Positions 33,417-42,579 are shown, counted from the first letter of the stretch. The stretch is 59,862 bases of DNA from Bacteroidota bacterium (GCA_002862745.1 PKDX01000016.1:1-59862), one strand, 5' to 3'. Made by a program: numbers and translations. Notes: generated from the sequence alone by a model not told the origin.

Positions 33417-36329
33417 TCAATATCCAAAGATCTCTTCAAGGCTTAACTCTTGGAATTCGCCCATACTACGGAGAACGTCTAAATCAATGTTCTCCTTTTT
33501 TCCAATCACGCAGATGTGGTAGCTCTTTCCTTTGACATGTGCATCAAAAAATGCTTTCAAGTCATCTAACGTTGTGTTTTTGATTTCATCATAAATCCGT
33601 CGGTTCACGTCATAGTCTAAACCTAAATCGCGGATACTTTCATATTCCCAATAAACACTACTACCTGTTACCCAAGTACTTTCTATTTTTTTTATAACGG
33701 CTTCCTTCGCCGCATTAAACTGCATTTCGGCTTCAGGCATATTGTTCATCAACTCAAACATCGCCGTGGTTGCATCCGATAGTTTATCGGCTTGTGTGCC
33801 AATGTATGCATTCAAATAATGACTCTTGTCTTTGTTGCTCGGTGTAGCCATATAGCTATATGCAGAATAGGCTAAAGCTTTCTTTTCCCGTATTTCTTGG
33901 AATACAATGGAAGAGAGTCCAAAACCGAAGTACTCATTAAACACGCGACTAGCTGCTAAAAGCTCAGGATTGAACACTTCGTCTTTGGAGAGAAAAAGTA
34001 GTTCTACTTGTTGCATATCATAAGGAGCATAGAATACTTTATTCTCGGAAGTAGCTAACTCTACATACGTTCGCTTTTGGGGTAATGGAGTTAAGTCACT
34101 TGATTTGGTGTGGTGCCTTGCGATTATCACTTTGGCGTCATCTGCAGGCATTTGACCGTAGTAAAAAATTCTGTGCTCCGATGTACTCAATGCTTTGATT
34201 TTCTCTACGAGTCGATCTACATCCATGCTTTCCAGCTCTTCCATACTCAAACGATCCGTAAATGGGTTCTCAGCTCCGTACTTTGCATAAGCACCCAAGC
34301 CTTTGCCAAGGATAGTGCCCTTGTCCAACTTTGCATTTAATCTGGATTTCAGAATATCGTTCACTAGCTCGCGATATACGAGTGAATCGGCTTCAGCATT
34401 GGCCAAAACATGCTCAAAGAGTTCTATGCCCTTGTCCAAGTTATCTTCTAGGCCTGTTAAATAGACAAAAACTTGGTCACTCCCTGCATTGACACCGAAT
34501 TCTAATCCATAACGATAAAACTCTTTCTGCAATTCTTCTGCTGAATATCTATTGGTGCCTAAATAAGGCAAATATTGGATGGCTAATGCTAATTCTTTAT
34601 CCGTATTACTTCCGATATCGAATAGGTAGTATAATTCGAAAATCTGATTGTTCTCATTTTGGACATAACTCAACTCAATGTCATTCAAGGAAGAAACACT
34701 AATGGAAGATTCATAGTCTACGAATTTTGGCGTTAATCTTGCGGAGCTCACGGTATCGAAGGCTGCGTAAAAAGCTGACTGACTCTCTCGATCTACTTCA
34801 ACAGCGGTAATTTCGGGTTTAGGTACGCTGTGTCGATCAGACTCACCCATACGTTTGTAAGACACTACATAGTTATCGGTGTAATACTGATTGGCGAAAT
34901 CAATAATATCTTCTTTGGTTACGGCTGCCATACTATCCAATTCAAAAACTACATCAGCAAAATCCAGTTCATTGATGAAGGCGTCAACCATTGCAAAGGC
35001 TCTATTTCGATTACTCTCCAATCCCTGAATTTGGCTAAGTTTTAAGTCATTTATGACAGCTTCTAAAAGCCAATCATCAAAATCACCCGCTTTGATCTTT
35101 TCAATTTCAGCGAGTAACAAGTCCTTTACCTCTTCCAAAGTTTGTCCTTCTTTGGGAATGCCATACAAGAAGTGTATGCTGTGATCTTTCATTACAGAAG
35201 GGTATGAGCCTGCACCAAGCACTTTCTGCTTAAGGTTTAAGTCGATATCTATTAATCCAGCTTGGCTGTTGGCAAGAAGCATATCGATAAGGCTCATCAT
35301 TTGAGATTCTTTTGTTCCTGCTCCGTCAAACTTAAATCCCATATATACCATTTCTTGTTGTGGCCCGAAGGTTTCTTTAACTATAGGCTCATTCAAGTCT
35401 TTATCGACAGGTATTTGAAATTCTGGAACATCTTGCGCTTGCCAATCCCCGAAGTATTGTTCAATCCAATCAATCGTGGCATCTGGATCTAAGTCTCCTG
35501 AGAGGCAAATGGCTACATTATTCGGGACGTAATACGTGTTAAAATATTCGTGGATGTTATACATGGACGGATTTTTCAGATGTTCTCCTACACCAATCGT
35601 AGTCTGTGTCCCGTAAGGGTGGTTGGGTAACAATCCTTCCAATACACCCTGATATACCCATCGTCGATCAGAATCCTGCGAACGATTAAACTCTTCGTAC
35701 ACCGTTTCTAACTCTGTATGAAATAGTCGAAGAACTAAGGTTTGAAATCGTTCACCTTCAACCATTAACCATTTTTTCAGTTCATTTGAGGGGATGTTAT
35801 TGACGTAAACCGTTTCGTCATTGGATGTATAGGCATTCGTGCCTGTCGCACCCAAGCTGGAAATCATTTTGTCGTATTCATTGGCTATAGAAAACTTAGA
35901 TGCTTCCAATGACAAGCTATCTATACGTGCATATAGGGCCACTTTTTTCGCTGAGTCACTTTCTTCCTTATGCGCTTCAAATGTTGCCGCGATCTCATCG
36001 AGAAGAACTTTTTCAGATTCCCAGTCTTTAGTTCCCATTCTATGCGTGCCTTTAAACATCATGTGCTCGAGGTAATGTGCTAGTCCTGTTGTCTCGCTTG
36101 GGTCGAACTTTGAACCTGCTTTTACCGCTATCAAGGTTTGAATACGGGGTTCCGCTTCATTAACTGAAAGGTATACGCGTAGGCCATTATCTAAGGTGTG
36201 CATCAGCGTATTACTCGGATCACCTTCTACCTGCTCAAAACTGTGCTTGTATTGTTGAGTGACCTGTTTGTTGGTTGTGCATGATGCTATACATGCAAGT
36301 GAAATGAGTATTAAAAGTTTGTTTTTCAT
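33417..36329 (-). CDS. M16 family zinc protease lipoprotein (two M16 domain pairs)
   Basis: A 970-residue protein with a lipoprotein signal ('LACIASCTTN'; lipidated Cys17). The N-terminal half has the inverted zinc motif HYLEH (residues 85-89) and the downstream Glu region 'ELETVYEEFNRSQD'. The C-terminal half has the M16 fold ('NIELSYV'-like segments and 'FVNEYFGFGLSSIVFQEIRE'-type pattern) without a zinc motif, as in pitrilysin/insulinase-type enzymes where it forms the other half of the chamber. It should degrade peptides on the periplasmic or surface side. A TAAGA-CTAA-TCTTA inverted repeat (36360-36373) lies upstream, between it and mnmE. Confidence 0.93.
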   Translation of the reverse strand: MKNKLLILISLACIASCTTNKQVTQQYKHSFEQVEGDPSNTLMHTLDNGLRVYLSVNEAEPRIQTLIAVKAGSKFDPSETTGLAHYLEHMMFKGTHRMGTKDWESEKVLLDEIAATFEAHKEESDSAKKVALYARIDSLSLEASKFSIANEYDKMISSLGATGTNAYTSNDETVYVNNIPSNELKKWLMVEGERFQTLVLRLFHTELETVYEEFNRSQDSDRRWVYQGVLEGLLPNHPYGTQTTIGVGEHLKNPSMYNIHEYFNTYYVPNNVAICLSGDLDPDATIDWIEQYFGDWQAQDVPEFQIPVDKDLNEPIVKETFGPQQEMVYMGFKFDGAGTKESQMMSLIDMLLANSQAGLIDIDLNLKQKVLGAGSYPSVMKDHSIHFLYGIPKEGQTLEEVKDLLLAEIEKIKAGDFDDWLLEAVINDLKLSQIQGLESNRNRAFAMVDAFINELDFADVVFELDSMAAVTKEDIIDFANQYYTDNYVVSYKRMGESDRHSVPKPEITAVEVDRESQSAFYAAFDTVSSARLTPKFVDYESSISVSSLNDIELSYVQNENNQIFELYYLFDIGSNTDKELALAIQYLPYLGTNRYSAEELQKEFYRYGLEFGVNAGSDQVFVYLTGLEDNLDKGIELFEHVLANAEADSLVYRELVNDILKSRLNAKLDKGTILGKGLGAYAKYGAENPFTDRLSMEELESMDVDRLVEKIKALSTSEHRIFYYGQMPADDAKVIIARHHTKSSDLTPLPQKRTYVELATSENKVFYAPYDMQQVELLFLSKDEVFNPELLAASRVFNEYFGFGLSSIVFQEIREKKALAYSAYSYMATPSNKDKSHYLNAYIGTQADKLSDATTAMFELMNNMPEAEMQFNAAKEAVIKKIESTWVTGSSVYWEYESIRDLGLDYDVNRRIYDEIKNTTLDDLKAFFDAHVKGKSYHICVIGKKENIDLDVLRSMGEFQELSLEEIFGY

Positions 36330-36359
36330 CGTTATGAATCTATTTTCTTAATATAACTA

Positions 36360-36373
36360 TAAGACTAATCTTA
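36360..36373. promoter_or_regulatory. inverted repeat between mnmE and the M16 protease gene
   Basis: TAAGACTAATCTTA has perfect 5-bp arms (TAAGA/TCTTA) around CTAA, 31 bp upstream of the M16 start. It may be an operator; it is too short and lacks a T run to be a convincing terminator. Confidence 0.3.
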
Positions 36374-36386
36374 CCTTTTGCATAGG

Positions 36387-37766
36387 TTACTTTCCTATAC
36401 AGAACTTCGAAAAGATATAGCCAAGCACTTCATCGTTAGTCACTTCACCGGTAATGTTACCCAGGGCATTGAGGCTTTGTTGGATATCAGAGGAAAGAAG
36501 GTCTCCTGTTAACCCAACTTGCAATGCCTGTTCAACTTTTTCCATAGAGGCAAGGGCTTCCTGCAGCGAGTAGACGTGTCGGCTATTGGTAAGAATAACA
36601 TCACTGTGAATGTCGCCAAGTCCTTCAAGGACTGAAGTAATTTTATCCTGTATCAAGGAGATGCTCTTTTCGGTGTCTTGGGTAAGGGAAACAAGCGTAA
36701 TCTCTGGAAAGGCATCTTGCCAAACCTGCGTATCACGGCATTCATCCATTTTGTTTCCGATGAGTATCACCGCGCTGTCATGATTTAGGCTTTCTACATG
36801 CTTGCGCACCGAGTGCGGACTTTCTTGCCCTGCGTCAAAGATATAGAGCATAAGTTGTGCCTTGGCCAATTCTTCCTTGGCTTTTGCCACGCCAACTTGC
36901 TCAATAACATCATCACTTTCCCGCAGTCCCGCGGTATCGATAAGCCTCAGGCGAAAGCCTTCAAACTGAATGACTTCCTCAATGGTGTCCCGTGTTGTAC
37001 CGGCGATGTTAGAGACGATAGCACGATTGTCTCTTAGGAGGGCATTGAGTAGGGTAGACTTCCCCGCATTGGGCTTACCGGCAATTACGGTAAGGAGCCC
37101 TTCTTTGATGACATTTCCTAGGGTAAAGGATTCAGCTAAAGGTTTAATTACGGATCGTATCTGCGCGATTAAGTCGAGTAAGTCCTGGCGTTCGGCAAAC
37201 TCCACGTCTTCTTCCCCAAAGTCGAGCTCGAGTTCGACAAGGGCTTTAAACTTGACTAATTCACTGCGTAGATTTTTGAGTTGATTCCGAAAGCCTCCTC
37301 GCATTTGATTTAAGGCTATTGTCCGATCATGTTCGCTTTTAGAAGCAATCAAATCGGCTACGGCTTCTGCTTGGGTAAGATCAATGCGTCCATGAAGGAA
37401 GGCGCGTAGGGTAAATTCACCGGCTTCAGCAGGAACAGCTCCCGTCTGAATAAGGGTATTTATAATTTTCTGGGCAATCACCATCGACCCGTGGCATGAA
37501 ATCTCAACACAGTCCTCAGTAGTAAAAGACCTTGGGCTGCGGAAGACGGTTATAAGTACTTCGTCAATGCGTTGGATGGCCTTGGCATTTGAGCGATCTA
37601 CAAAGTATCCATAGTGTGCGCTGTGGCTCGGGGCATCTAAAAGCGATTTACCCTGAAAACACTGATTGGCAATAGCAATGGCCTCCTCTCCACTCATGCG
37701 AATCACATGGATGGCTCCCATTCCTTCGGGGCTTGCGAGTGCTACAATGGTCTCTTGCCGTAACAT
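36387..37766 (-). CDS. mnmE: tRNA uridine-5-carboxymethylaminomethyl modification GTPase
   Basis: About 459 residues from ATG 37766, where the conserved N-terminus (RQETIVALASPEGMGAIHVI) begins and which lies just behind a TACCTTTG promoter; the frame is open to 37802 but that would place the promoter inside the gene. GTPase motifs are all present: G1 GKPNAGKSTLLNAL, G2 GTTRDTIEE, G3 DTAGLRE, G4 NKMDE. The C-terminal 'FCIGK' is the C(I/L)GK motif of MnmE. With MnmG it modifies wobble uridine of several tRNAs using a folate one-carbon unit. Confidence 0.97.
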   Translation of the reverse strand: MLRQETIVALASPEGMGAIHVIRMSGEEAIAIANQCFQGKSLLDAPSHSAHYGYFVDRSNAKAIQRIDEVLITVFRSPRSFTTEDCVEISCHGSMVIAQKIINTLIQTGAVPAEAGEFTLRAFLHGRIDLTQAEAVADLIASKSEHDRTIALNQMRGGFRNQLKNLRSELVKFKALVELELDFGEEDVEFAERQDLLDLIAQIRSVIKPLAESFTLGNVIKEGLLTVIAGKPNAGKSTLLNALLRDNRAIVSNIAGTTRDTIEEVIQFEGFRLRLIDTAGLRESDDVIEQVGVAKAKEELAKAQLMLYIFDAGQESPHSVRKHVESLNHDSAVILIGNKMDECRDTQVWQDAFPEITLVSLTQDTEKSISLIQDKITSVLEGLGDIHSDVILTNSRHVYSLQEALASMEKVEQALQVGLTGDLLSSDIQQSLNALGNITGEVTNDEVLGYIFSKFCIGK

Positions 37767-37773
37767 AAGGCCA

Positions 37774-37781
37774 CAAAGGTA
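37774..37781 (-). promoter_or_regulatory. Bacteroidota -7 promoter element of mnmE
   Basis: The minus strand reads TACCTTTG, an exact TAnnTTTG match, ending 7 nt before the chosen mnmE start, which gives a very short leader. It supports the ATG at 37766 over the upstream in-frame start. Confidence 0.5.
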
Positions 37782-37964
37782 GCCAATAACCCTATAGGCC
37801 ATGGCTTCACTGAAAAACTTAGGAAATGAATGGTTTACTCAATGATGTGTGGACTATGCTCATTAGGGTTAAATCATTGGTTGGGGCGACGTATTTTGCC
37901 CTTGGAAGGGGGCCGAACGGGGTGCCTACACCCAATTCCTCCATTACTTTAGAGCCTGCCTTCG

Positions 37965-38663
37965 CTAATTGAACTCAATAAAATCTCCTGATACCCATCC
38001 TGTCTCCCCTTCTTCTGTTTCAACCTTGTACCAAGTTTGACCGTAATAGGAGGTAAAATATGAACGCGGTATACCCATATACGATACTTTTTTTCCTTTT
38101 TCAATGGTTTCCAATGTTAAATGGTCTACATACTCACCATAATAATCAGACCATCCTTGAAATGCATCAAGTATTCTTACCGCTTGATTCTTACGCAGTT
38201 TAACAACAGCATCTTCGTCATATTCTCCATCCCAGGGATGCCAGTCGTAACTCCTATTCATTACGCCCACATTAGGATCATTTCCAGTGATTTCATCAAG
38301 TACGATAACCGCTTGATTTTTGTCTAAACTTCCTAGGACATTATCAATGATTTCTGGAGTGGAGCGCACGTTTACATTGCCGCCTGTGCAATAGGCATCT
38401 GGAGTAAACGATGGCTCATCTACAATGTCATCAATGTCCTCGCAAGGTTCTCTTTCGTCTAAACCATCTTCACAATCACAATATCCATCATTGATGTATC
38501 GCACGGCGATTTCTTTTCCTCCATCACAAGTAAAGCCATCGCTTGATGTTTCGACGGGAGCTTCTTGGGCTTCACCCGAGTTTTCTTGACCTCCACATTG
38601 TATCAATAAAAAGGAGAGGCTGTAGAGTGAAAAATAGTAAGATAATTTAGTTAGGTTAATCAT
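37965..38663 (-). CDS. lipoprotein with LDLa/glucosidase-II-beta-like Cys module and SH3b-type domains
   Basis: A 232-residue probable lipoprotein (hydrophobic start then 'LIQCGG'; the Q at -1 is unusual for a lipobox). Residues 44-74 carry 'FTCDGG', then 'INDGYCDCEDGLDE' and a final Cys (C-x15-C-x-C-x9-C), a pattern close to the calcium-binding LDL-receptor-A-like module of eukaryotic glucosidase II beta subunit. The rest contains two bacterial SH3-type segments: 'GGNVNVRSTPEIIDNVLGSL' near residue 93 and 'TWYKVETEEGETGWVSGDF' at the end. The role is unknown; the SH3b parts suggest wall or glycan binding. Confidence 0.8.
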   Translation of the reverse strand: MINLTKLSYYFSLYSLSFLLIQCGGQENSGEAQEAPVETSSDGFTCDGGKEIAVRYINDGYCDCEDGLDEREPCEDIDDIVDEPSFTPDAYCTGGNVNVRSTPEIIDNVLGSLDKNQAVIVLDEITGNDPNVGVMNRSYDWHPWDGEYDEDAVVKLRKNQAVRILDAFQGWSDYYGEYVDHLTLETIEKGKKVSYMGIPRSYFTSYYGQTWYKVETEEGETGWVSGDFIEFN

Positions 38664-38695
38664 TACAAAGGGCTTTAATAATTCGAAAAATAAAA

Positions 38696-38703
38696 TAATT
38701 TTG
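38696..38703 (+). promoter_or_regulatory. Bacteroidota -7 promoter element upstream of the deacetylase pair
   Basis: TAATTTTG matches TAnnTTTG and lies 19 nt before the ATG at 38723 in an A/T-rich gap. It would drive the two-gene coiled-coil/deacetylase operon. No good -33 TTG is seen. Confidence 0.35.
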
Positions 38704-38722
38704 TTTGCAAGGTTTTTGATTT

Positions 38723-39043
38723 ATGAAAAGCTACAAACATGCGATACTTTTTATTGGAATTATCATTGCCTCTCTTGTTGTCTATGCTCAACTTTTCATG
38801 CCCAATAAAAAAGCATTTGAAAAAGCAAAGTCTAACCAAGAAAAGATTAGTCAACAAAAATCCCTTGCTAAAGATAGCCTTTCGATAGAACAATCAAATT
38901 TAGATTCATTAACCGCGGTTCGGGAACTCAAAACACAAAGAGTTGAAGAATTTAAAGCGGATACAGGACTGTATTGGTTGATCCAGGAGATTGACAAATA
39001 CGATCGACTTGCTCAACGCGTAAAAGATCTACAATTACAATGA
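38723..39043 (+). CDS. small membrane-anchored coiled-coil protein paired with a polysaccharide deacetylase
   Basis: A 106-residue protein: a single N-terminal membrane helix (residues 7-24), then a long Lys/Glu/Gln-rich helix with heptad character (residues 30-90) predicted to be a coiled coil. It has no recognisable catalytic domain. It overlaps the deacetylase gene by an ATGA (39040-39043), and that protein has the same topology (membrane helix, then coiled coil), so a hetero-oligomeric complex on the periplasmic side is plausible. No known family recognised. Confidence 0.75.
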   Translation: MKSYKHAILFIGIIIASLVVYAQLFMPNKKAFEKAKSNQEKISQQKSLAKDSLSIEQSNLDSLTAVRELKTQRVEEFKADTGLYWLIQEIDKYDRLAQRVKDLQLQ

Positions 39044-39966
39044 GCTTCTTTAAACGACATGGATTACGCTTAGTTTCAGGCTTGCTTCTTGTGGGTATAC
39101 TAGCCATGGTTGCATTTTCTCTGTCATGGAAGAATAATGTTAAGCATCTAAACACCAAAGTATCTTCCGTCAGTAAGGAACAAACTTCCATTACACTGCA
39201 AAAAGATTCAATAGAAAGCATCGTTGTATCGTTGACAGATTCTGTAGGGGTTTTAGATAGTGTGACAGACTACTATGAATCATTGGACTTCCAACTGGAA
39301 ATTGCTCGGAGTCAATATGGAAAAGCTATTTACGCCTTGGAAGAGGAGATTTTGGCAGGTGATAATCCAACTAAAATCATGTACTTGACCTTAGATGACG
39401 GTCCATATGACCGAACCCACGATTTTCTTGACATCTTGGATAGTTGTTCAATTAATGCTACTTTTTTTGTCTTAGGAAAGCCCAAGATGAAGGCCGTCTA
39501 CGAGCGCATTCTTCGTGAAGGCCACCTTTTAGCAAATCATACCTATTCCCATAGAATTCGAACAGGTCTCTATCGAAGTACTTCTTCTTTTATTGAAGAC
39601 GTGGAGAAACTTGATCGCTTTATATGTGATGAATTCGGACTCCCAACGAATAATGTCGTGCGGTTTCCGGGCGGCTCATATCAGGCCTTTTCGCTAAGAC
39701 GCCCCATTATTGATTCCTTGCATTCCATGGGGTATCAGTACGTTGACTGGACGGGGTCTACTCATGACAGTTCAGATAGTTGTCTAACAGCAGATTCAGC
39801 TTTTTTCAATGCCACGCTTGATTGCGATCACGATATCGATGTGCTTTTGATGCACGATTTTAGTAAAATTAGTTTGGCTGCATTACCTCGAATCATCACT
39901 AATTTCCGCGAGCGCAATTATACATTTTTCCCATTGGTCAAGGAGAGTCATGTAATGGGGAGGTAG
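39040..39966 (+). CDS. membrane-anchored polysaccharide deacetylase (NodB homology domain)
   Basis: A 308-residue protein with an N-terminal membrane helix (residues 9-29), a Ser/Lys-rich coiled-coil linker to about residue 105, then a carbohydrate esterase 4 domain. All five motifs can be seen: TLDDGP, HTYSH (zinc ligands), RFPGG, a 'DWTGSTHDSSD' stretch, and LLMHD. It removes acetyl groups from N-acetylated glycans such as peptidoglycan or an extracellular polysaccharide. Coupled to a small coiled-coil membrane protein. Confidence 0.93.
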   Translation: MSFFKRHGLRLVSGLLLVGILAMVAFSLSWKNNVKHLNTKVSSVSKEQTSITLQKDSIESIVVSLTDSVGVLDSVTDYYESLDFQLEIARSQYGKAIYALEEEILAGDNPTKIMYLTLDDGPYDRTHDFLDILDSCSINATFFVLGKPKMKAVYERILREGHLLANHTYSHRIRTGLYRSTSSFIEDVEKLDRFICDEFGLPTNNVVRFPGGSYQAFSLRRPIIDSLHSMGYQYVDWTGSTHDSSDSCLTADSAFFNATLDCDHDIDVLLMHDFSKISLAALPRIITNFRERNYTFFPLVKESHVMGR

Positions 39967-39996
39967 ATTGTTTCCATTTAATTTCAGATACCAAAA

Positions 39997-40863
39997 CTAC
40001 TCAGTACGTATTGAGTCTTGAATGGTTTCAACTAATGCATTGGGAACACTGCCTATCCCCAAAATGTAATGTTGGATTACATCAATTTCTTCAGCGTGTT
40101 CGCAGCCTGAAAATTCGGGTATATCTCCATAGGTCATTAAGTACAACATGTCTTGCGTCATCTTTTGTCCCGTTGGGTAAAAGGACCAATGCCACGTTTC
40201 TTCCTGGTATCCCGTTCGACTTGTATCCCCATCATAACATTGATAATAACCGAAGCGAAGCGCATTTTCTTTTAACCATGCATACCGTTTGTTGTCTTCC
40301 GTCGCCTTGTGGTATCGGTTTCCAAGACCATCGATATCGACCTCTGTACCCCAGTGATGCCTTGAAATACCCGGCATAGCTACAATCTTCATTACGTCTA
40401 AACATTTTTCGGCTCCCCGCTTACCGGTTTTTTTCCAATCTCGATTCCAGAAATAGCATTGCTGTTGGTAATCACGACTTGCCGAACGGACCAAAAGTTT
40501 TATTCCGTCTTTTTTTGCAGCCTTGAACATAGCCTCTAACGAATCACATGCTTCCTGTCGTAAATAGAGCGTTCTACTTCCATAGCAATAGTCCCTTGCG
40601 ATGGCTCTGAAGTTAGTATCCTCGGAAAAGTCTAATTGACCTGTTAACTCTTCTAACGTAAATGTTGGTAGGTAGAGTGAATCCAATGAATCGAGGAGGT
40701 AGAGAGCGTGCAGCGAATCATAGGTGTGTTTGTTATGGCCCATGGCATCTCCCTGCAATTCTTCTTGAGAAGGAGATGCACTAGAGGACCCTTCCAGTTG
40801 GCATCCCACAATCAGCACTCCTATTCCAAGAATCCAACAATGCGTTTTAAAATGATAATACAT
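39997..40863 (-). CDS. VanY-like D-alanyl-D-alanine carboxypeptidase lipoprotein
   Basis: A 288-residue lipoprotein ('ILGIGVLIVGCQLEG'; lipidated Cys). The M15B catalytic domain spans about residues 130-245: 'LLVRSASRDYQQQCYFWN', the zinc motif 'SRHHWGTEVDI', and the closing 'EETWHWSF'. These match VanY/DacB-type D,D-carboxypeptidases that trim the terminal D-Ala of peptidoglycan stems. Convergent with the deacetylase gene; both act on wall or glycan in the same compartment but are on separate transcripts. Confidence 0.92.
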   Translation of the reverse strand: MYYHFKTHCWILGIGVLIVGCQLEGSSSASPSQEELQGDAMGHNKHTYDSLHALYLLDSLDSLYLPTFTLEELTGQLDFSEDTNFRAIARDYCYGSRTLYLRQEACDSLEAMFKAAKKDGIKLLVRSASRDYQQQCYFWNRDWKKTGKRGAEKCLDVMKIVAMPGISRHHWGTEVDIDGLGNRYHKATEDNKRYAWLKENALRFGYYQCYDGDTSRTGYQEETWHWSFYPTGQKMTQDMLYLMTYGDIPEFSGCEHAEEIDVIQHYILGIGSVPNALVETIQDSIRTE

Positions 40864-40927
40864 AGACTTTGACTACCTGCTAATCGTCTTTAAAAATACA
40901 ATCATTCTTTGTCTAATTCTTGTGATG

Positions 40928-40935
40928 TACCTTTG
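40928..40935 (+). promoter_or_regulatory. Bacteroidota -7 promoter element of purE
   Basis: TACCTTTG is an exact TAnnTTTG match ending 4 nt before the purE ATG, with a TTG 16 nt upstream of it as possible -33 element. This predicts a leaderless or nearly leaderless purE transcript. Confidence 0.5.
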
Positions 40936-40939
40936 AGGT

Positions 40940-41419
40940 ATGGTAGCTATAATAATGGGTAGTAAAAGCGATTTGCCGGTGATGCAAGAAGCTATTGATA
41001 TACTACATTCTTTTTCTATTGAAACGGAAGTCAACGTGGTATCCGCGCATCGTACACCTAAGGCCATGGTCGAATATGCTGAATCCGCCCTAGAGCGGGG
41101 CATAAAGGTTATAATCGCTGGTGCAGGCGGAGCGGCGCATCTACCGGGCATGGTGGCTTCTTTGACTACCTTACCGGTGATTGGTGTACCTATCAAATCA
41201 AGCAACTCTATTGATGGCTGGGATTCCGTACTGAGTATTCTTCAAATGCCTTCCGGGGTCCCTGTAGCCACTGTAGCTTTAAATGGGGCTAATAATGCGG
41301 GAATTCTTGCCGCTCAAATTATTGCGGTGCATAATGATGGGGTGCAGCACGCAATGCAATCGTACAAAGCCTCATTAAAGGAAAAGGTAGCGGCGATGAA
41401 CGCTGAATTAAATCAGTAG
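40940..41419 (+). CDS. purE: 5-(carboxyamino)imidazole ribonucleotide mutase
   Basis: A 159-residue class I PurE. The substrate-binding motifs are plain: 'IIMGSKSDLPVM' at the N-terminus, 'VVSAHRTP' and 'AGAGGAAHLPGMVA'. It converts N5-CAIR to CAIR in de novo purine synthesis, acting with PurK. purK is not adjacent in this window. The gene stands alone on the plus strand, with a promoter element right against the start codon and a convergent DUF423 gene 23 bp downstream. Confidence 0.97.
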   Translation: MVAIIMGSKSDLPVMQEAIDILHSFSIETEVNVVSAHRTPKAMVEYAESALERGIKVIIAGAGGAAHLPGMVASLTTLPVIGVPIKSSNSIDGWDSVLSILQMPSGVPVATVALNGANNAGILAAQIIAVHNDGVQHAMQSYKASLKEKVAAMNAELNQ

Positions 41420-41442
41420 CCTTCCTTAGACCAAACGGAATG

Positions 41443-41880
41443 TTATTTTTTTCGTTTCGACTTCCTTCCTCCATCTCGTTTTGCTTGCCGACTAATTTTA
41501 TGATTGACCAAGCCTGCAGCGCCAAACCATCCGGCGACAAATAACAGTCCTCCAATTGGCCTTACATTTCGTAGAAATCCGAAATGAATACTTTTACCCT
41601 CGAGGAGCATTCCAGTTTTCACATAAAAGAATCCGCAAAAAAAGATGATTCCGGCAATCAGGAGATTAACGGGCCATTTTTCTAGTATGTTACATTGCTT
41701 AAATACAAGAAGCATAAGAATACCTCCAAGACTATGATAGATCTGATAATTCAAGGTTGTGGTCCAGCGTGATAAAAGCTCTTCATCCTCTGTTATCTCA
41801 TAGATGAAATGACTTCCAAGAGCAGCTAGTAGAACGGATAATCCAAGAAGAATAAAAAAGAAAACGAAATAGTTTTTCAT
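41443..41880 (-). CDS. DUF423 family membrane protein
   Basis: A 145-residue protein with four hydrophobic helices. The DUF423 pattern is visible: 'LAALGSHFI' near the start, 'WTTTLNYQIYHSLGGILML' in the middle and 'PIGGLLFVAGWFGAAGL' near the end, followed by a highly basic tail. The family has no known function. It lies downstream of ung (7-bp gap) and likely shares its transcript. Confidence 0.85.
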   Translation of the reverse strand: MKNYFVFFFILLGLSVLLAALGSHFIYEITEDEELLSRWTTTLNYQIYHSLGGILMLLVFKQCNILEKWPVNLLIAGIIFFCGFFYVKTGMLLEGKSIHFGFLRNVRPIGGLLFVAGWFGAAGLVNHKISRQAKRDGGRKSKRKK

Positions 41881-41886
41881 AGTGAG

Positions 41887-42564
41887 TTATGATTCTAAGG
41901 ACCAATTAATCGGTCCTTGATTGGTTTTTTGAAGATAGTCATTACAACGTGAAAAATGCTTGTTGGTCAAAAAGCCACGATGAGCCGATAAAGGTGAGGG
42001 GTGAACGCTTTTAAGGATTAGGTGGTCTCCTTGGATAAGGCCTTCTTTTTGCTGAGCGAAGCGACCCCACAGCATAAATACGATGTTATCACGGTGTCTA
42101 GATAGCTTTTCAATGACATAATCTGTAAACCGTTGCCATCCGATATCCTTATGGGATGACGCTTCGTTTGCCCGTACAGTTAACATTGCATTGAGCAATA
42201 GAACGCCTTGGTCCGCCCAAGGAGTAAGATCACCATGATTTGGTGCAGGAATACCTAAATCCATAGTAATCGCCTTGAAAATATTGACTAGTGAAGGCGG
42301 AGTTTTGACTCCTTTCGGAACAGAAAAACTTAAGCCGTGAGCTTGTCCAGGGCCATGATAAGGATCTTGTCCAAGAATAACCACCTTGACATCATTCAAT
42401 GGGGTCGTGTTAAATGCATTGAATATCTGTGATCCCGGTGGATAGTGTACTATTCCCTCAGCGCGTTCTTTGAGTAGCTGTTGTTTTAACTTTTGAAAGG
42501 AGTCTTCTTGAAAGGCCGGGTTGAGCAGTTCAAGCCAAGAAGAATGAATCGTTATGTTACTCAA
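41887..42564 (-). CDS. ung: uracil-DNA glycosylase
   Basis: A 225-residue family 1 UDG that removes uracil from DNA. The catalytic water-activating motif 'GQDPYHGPGQAHGLSF' and the DNA-intercalating loop 'HPSPLSAHRGF' are present. The start is a TTG at 42564: a stop codon lies six codons upstream in frame and no ATG occurs before the conserved region. Follows the cystathionine lyase gene by 15 bp, so it may be part of that operon by read-through. Confidence 0.96.
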   Translation of the reverse strand: MSNITIHSSWLELLNPAFQEDSFQKLKQQLLKERAEGIVHYPPGSQIFNAFNTTPLNDVKVVILGQDPYHGPGQAHGLSFSVPKGVKTPPSLVNIFKAITMDLGIPAPNHGDLTPWADQGVLLLNAMLTVRANEASSHKDIGWQRFTDYVIEKLSRHRDNIVFMLWGRFAQQKEGLIQGDHLILKSVHPSPLSAHRGFLTNKHFSRCNDYLQKTNQGPINWSLES

Positions 42565-42579
42565 AACAATGCGAAGTGT

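Noticed and set aside
37767-37964. Small hairpins (for example GGGTG-CCTA-CACCC) between mnmE and the LDLa lipoprotein gene
   Set aside because: Short stems without T runs or repeats; no RNA gene recognised.
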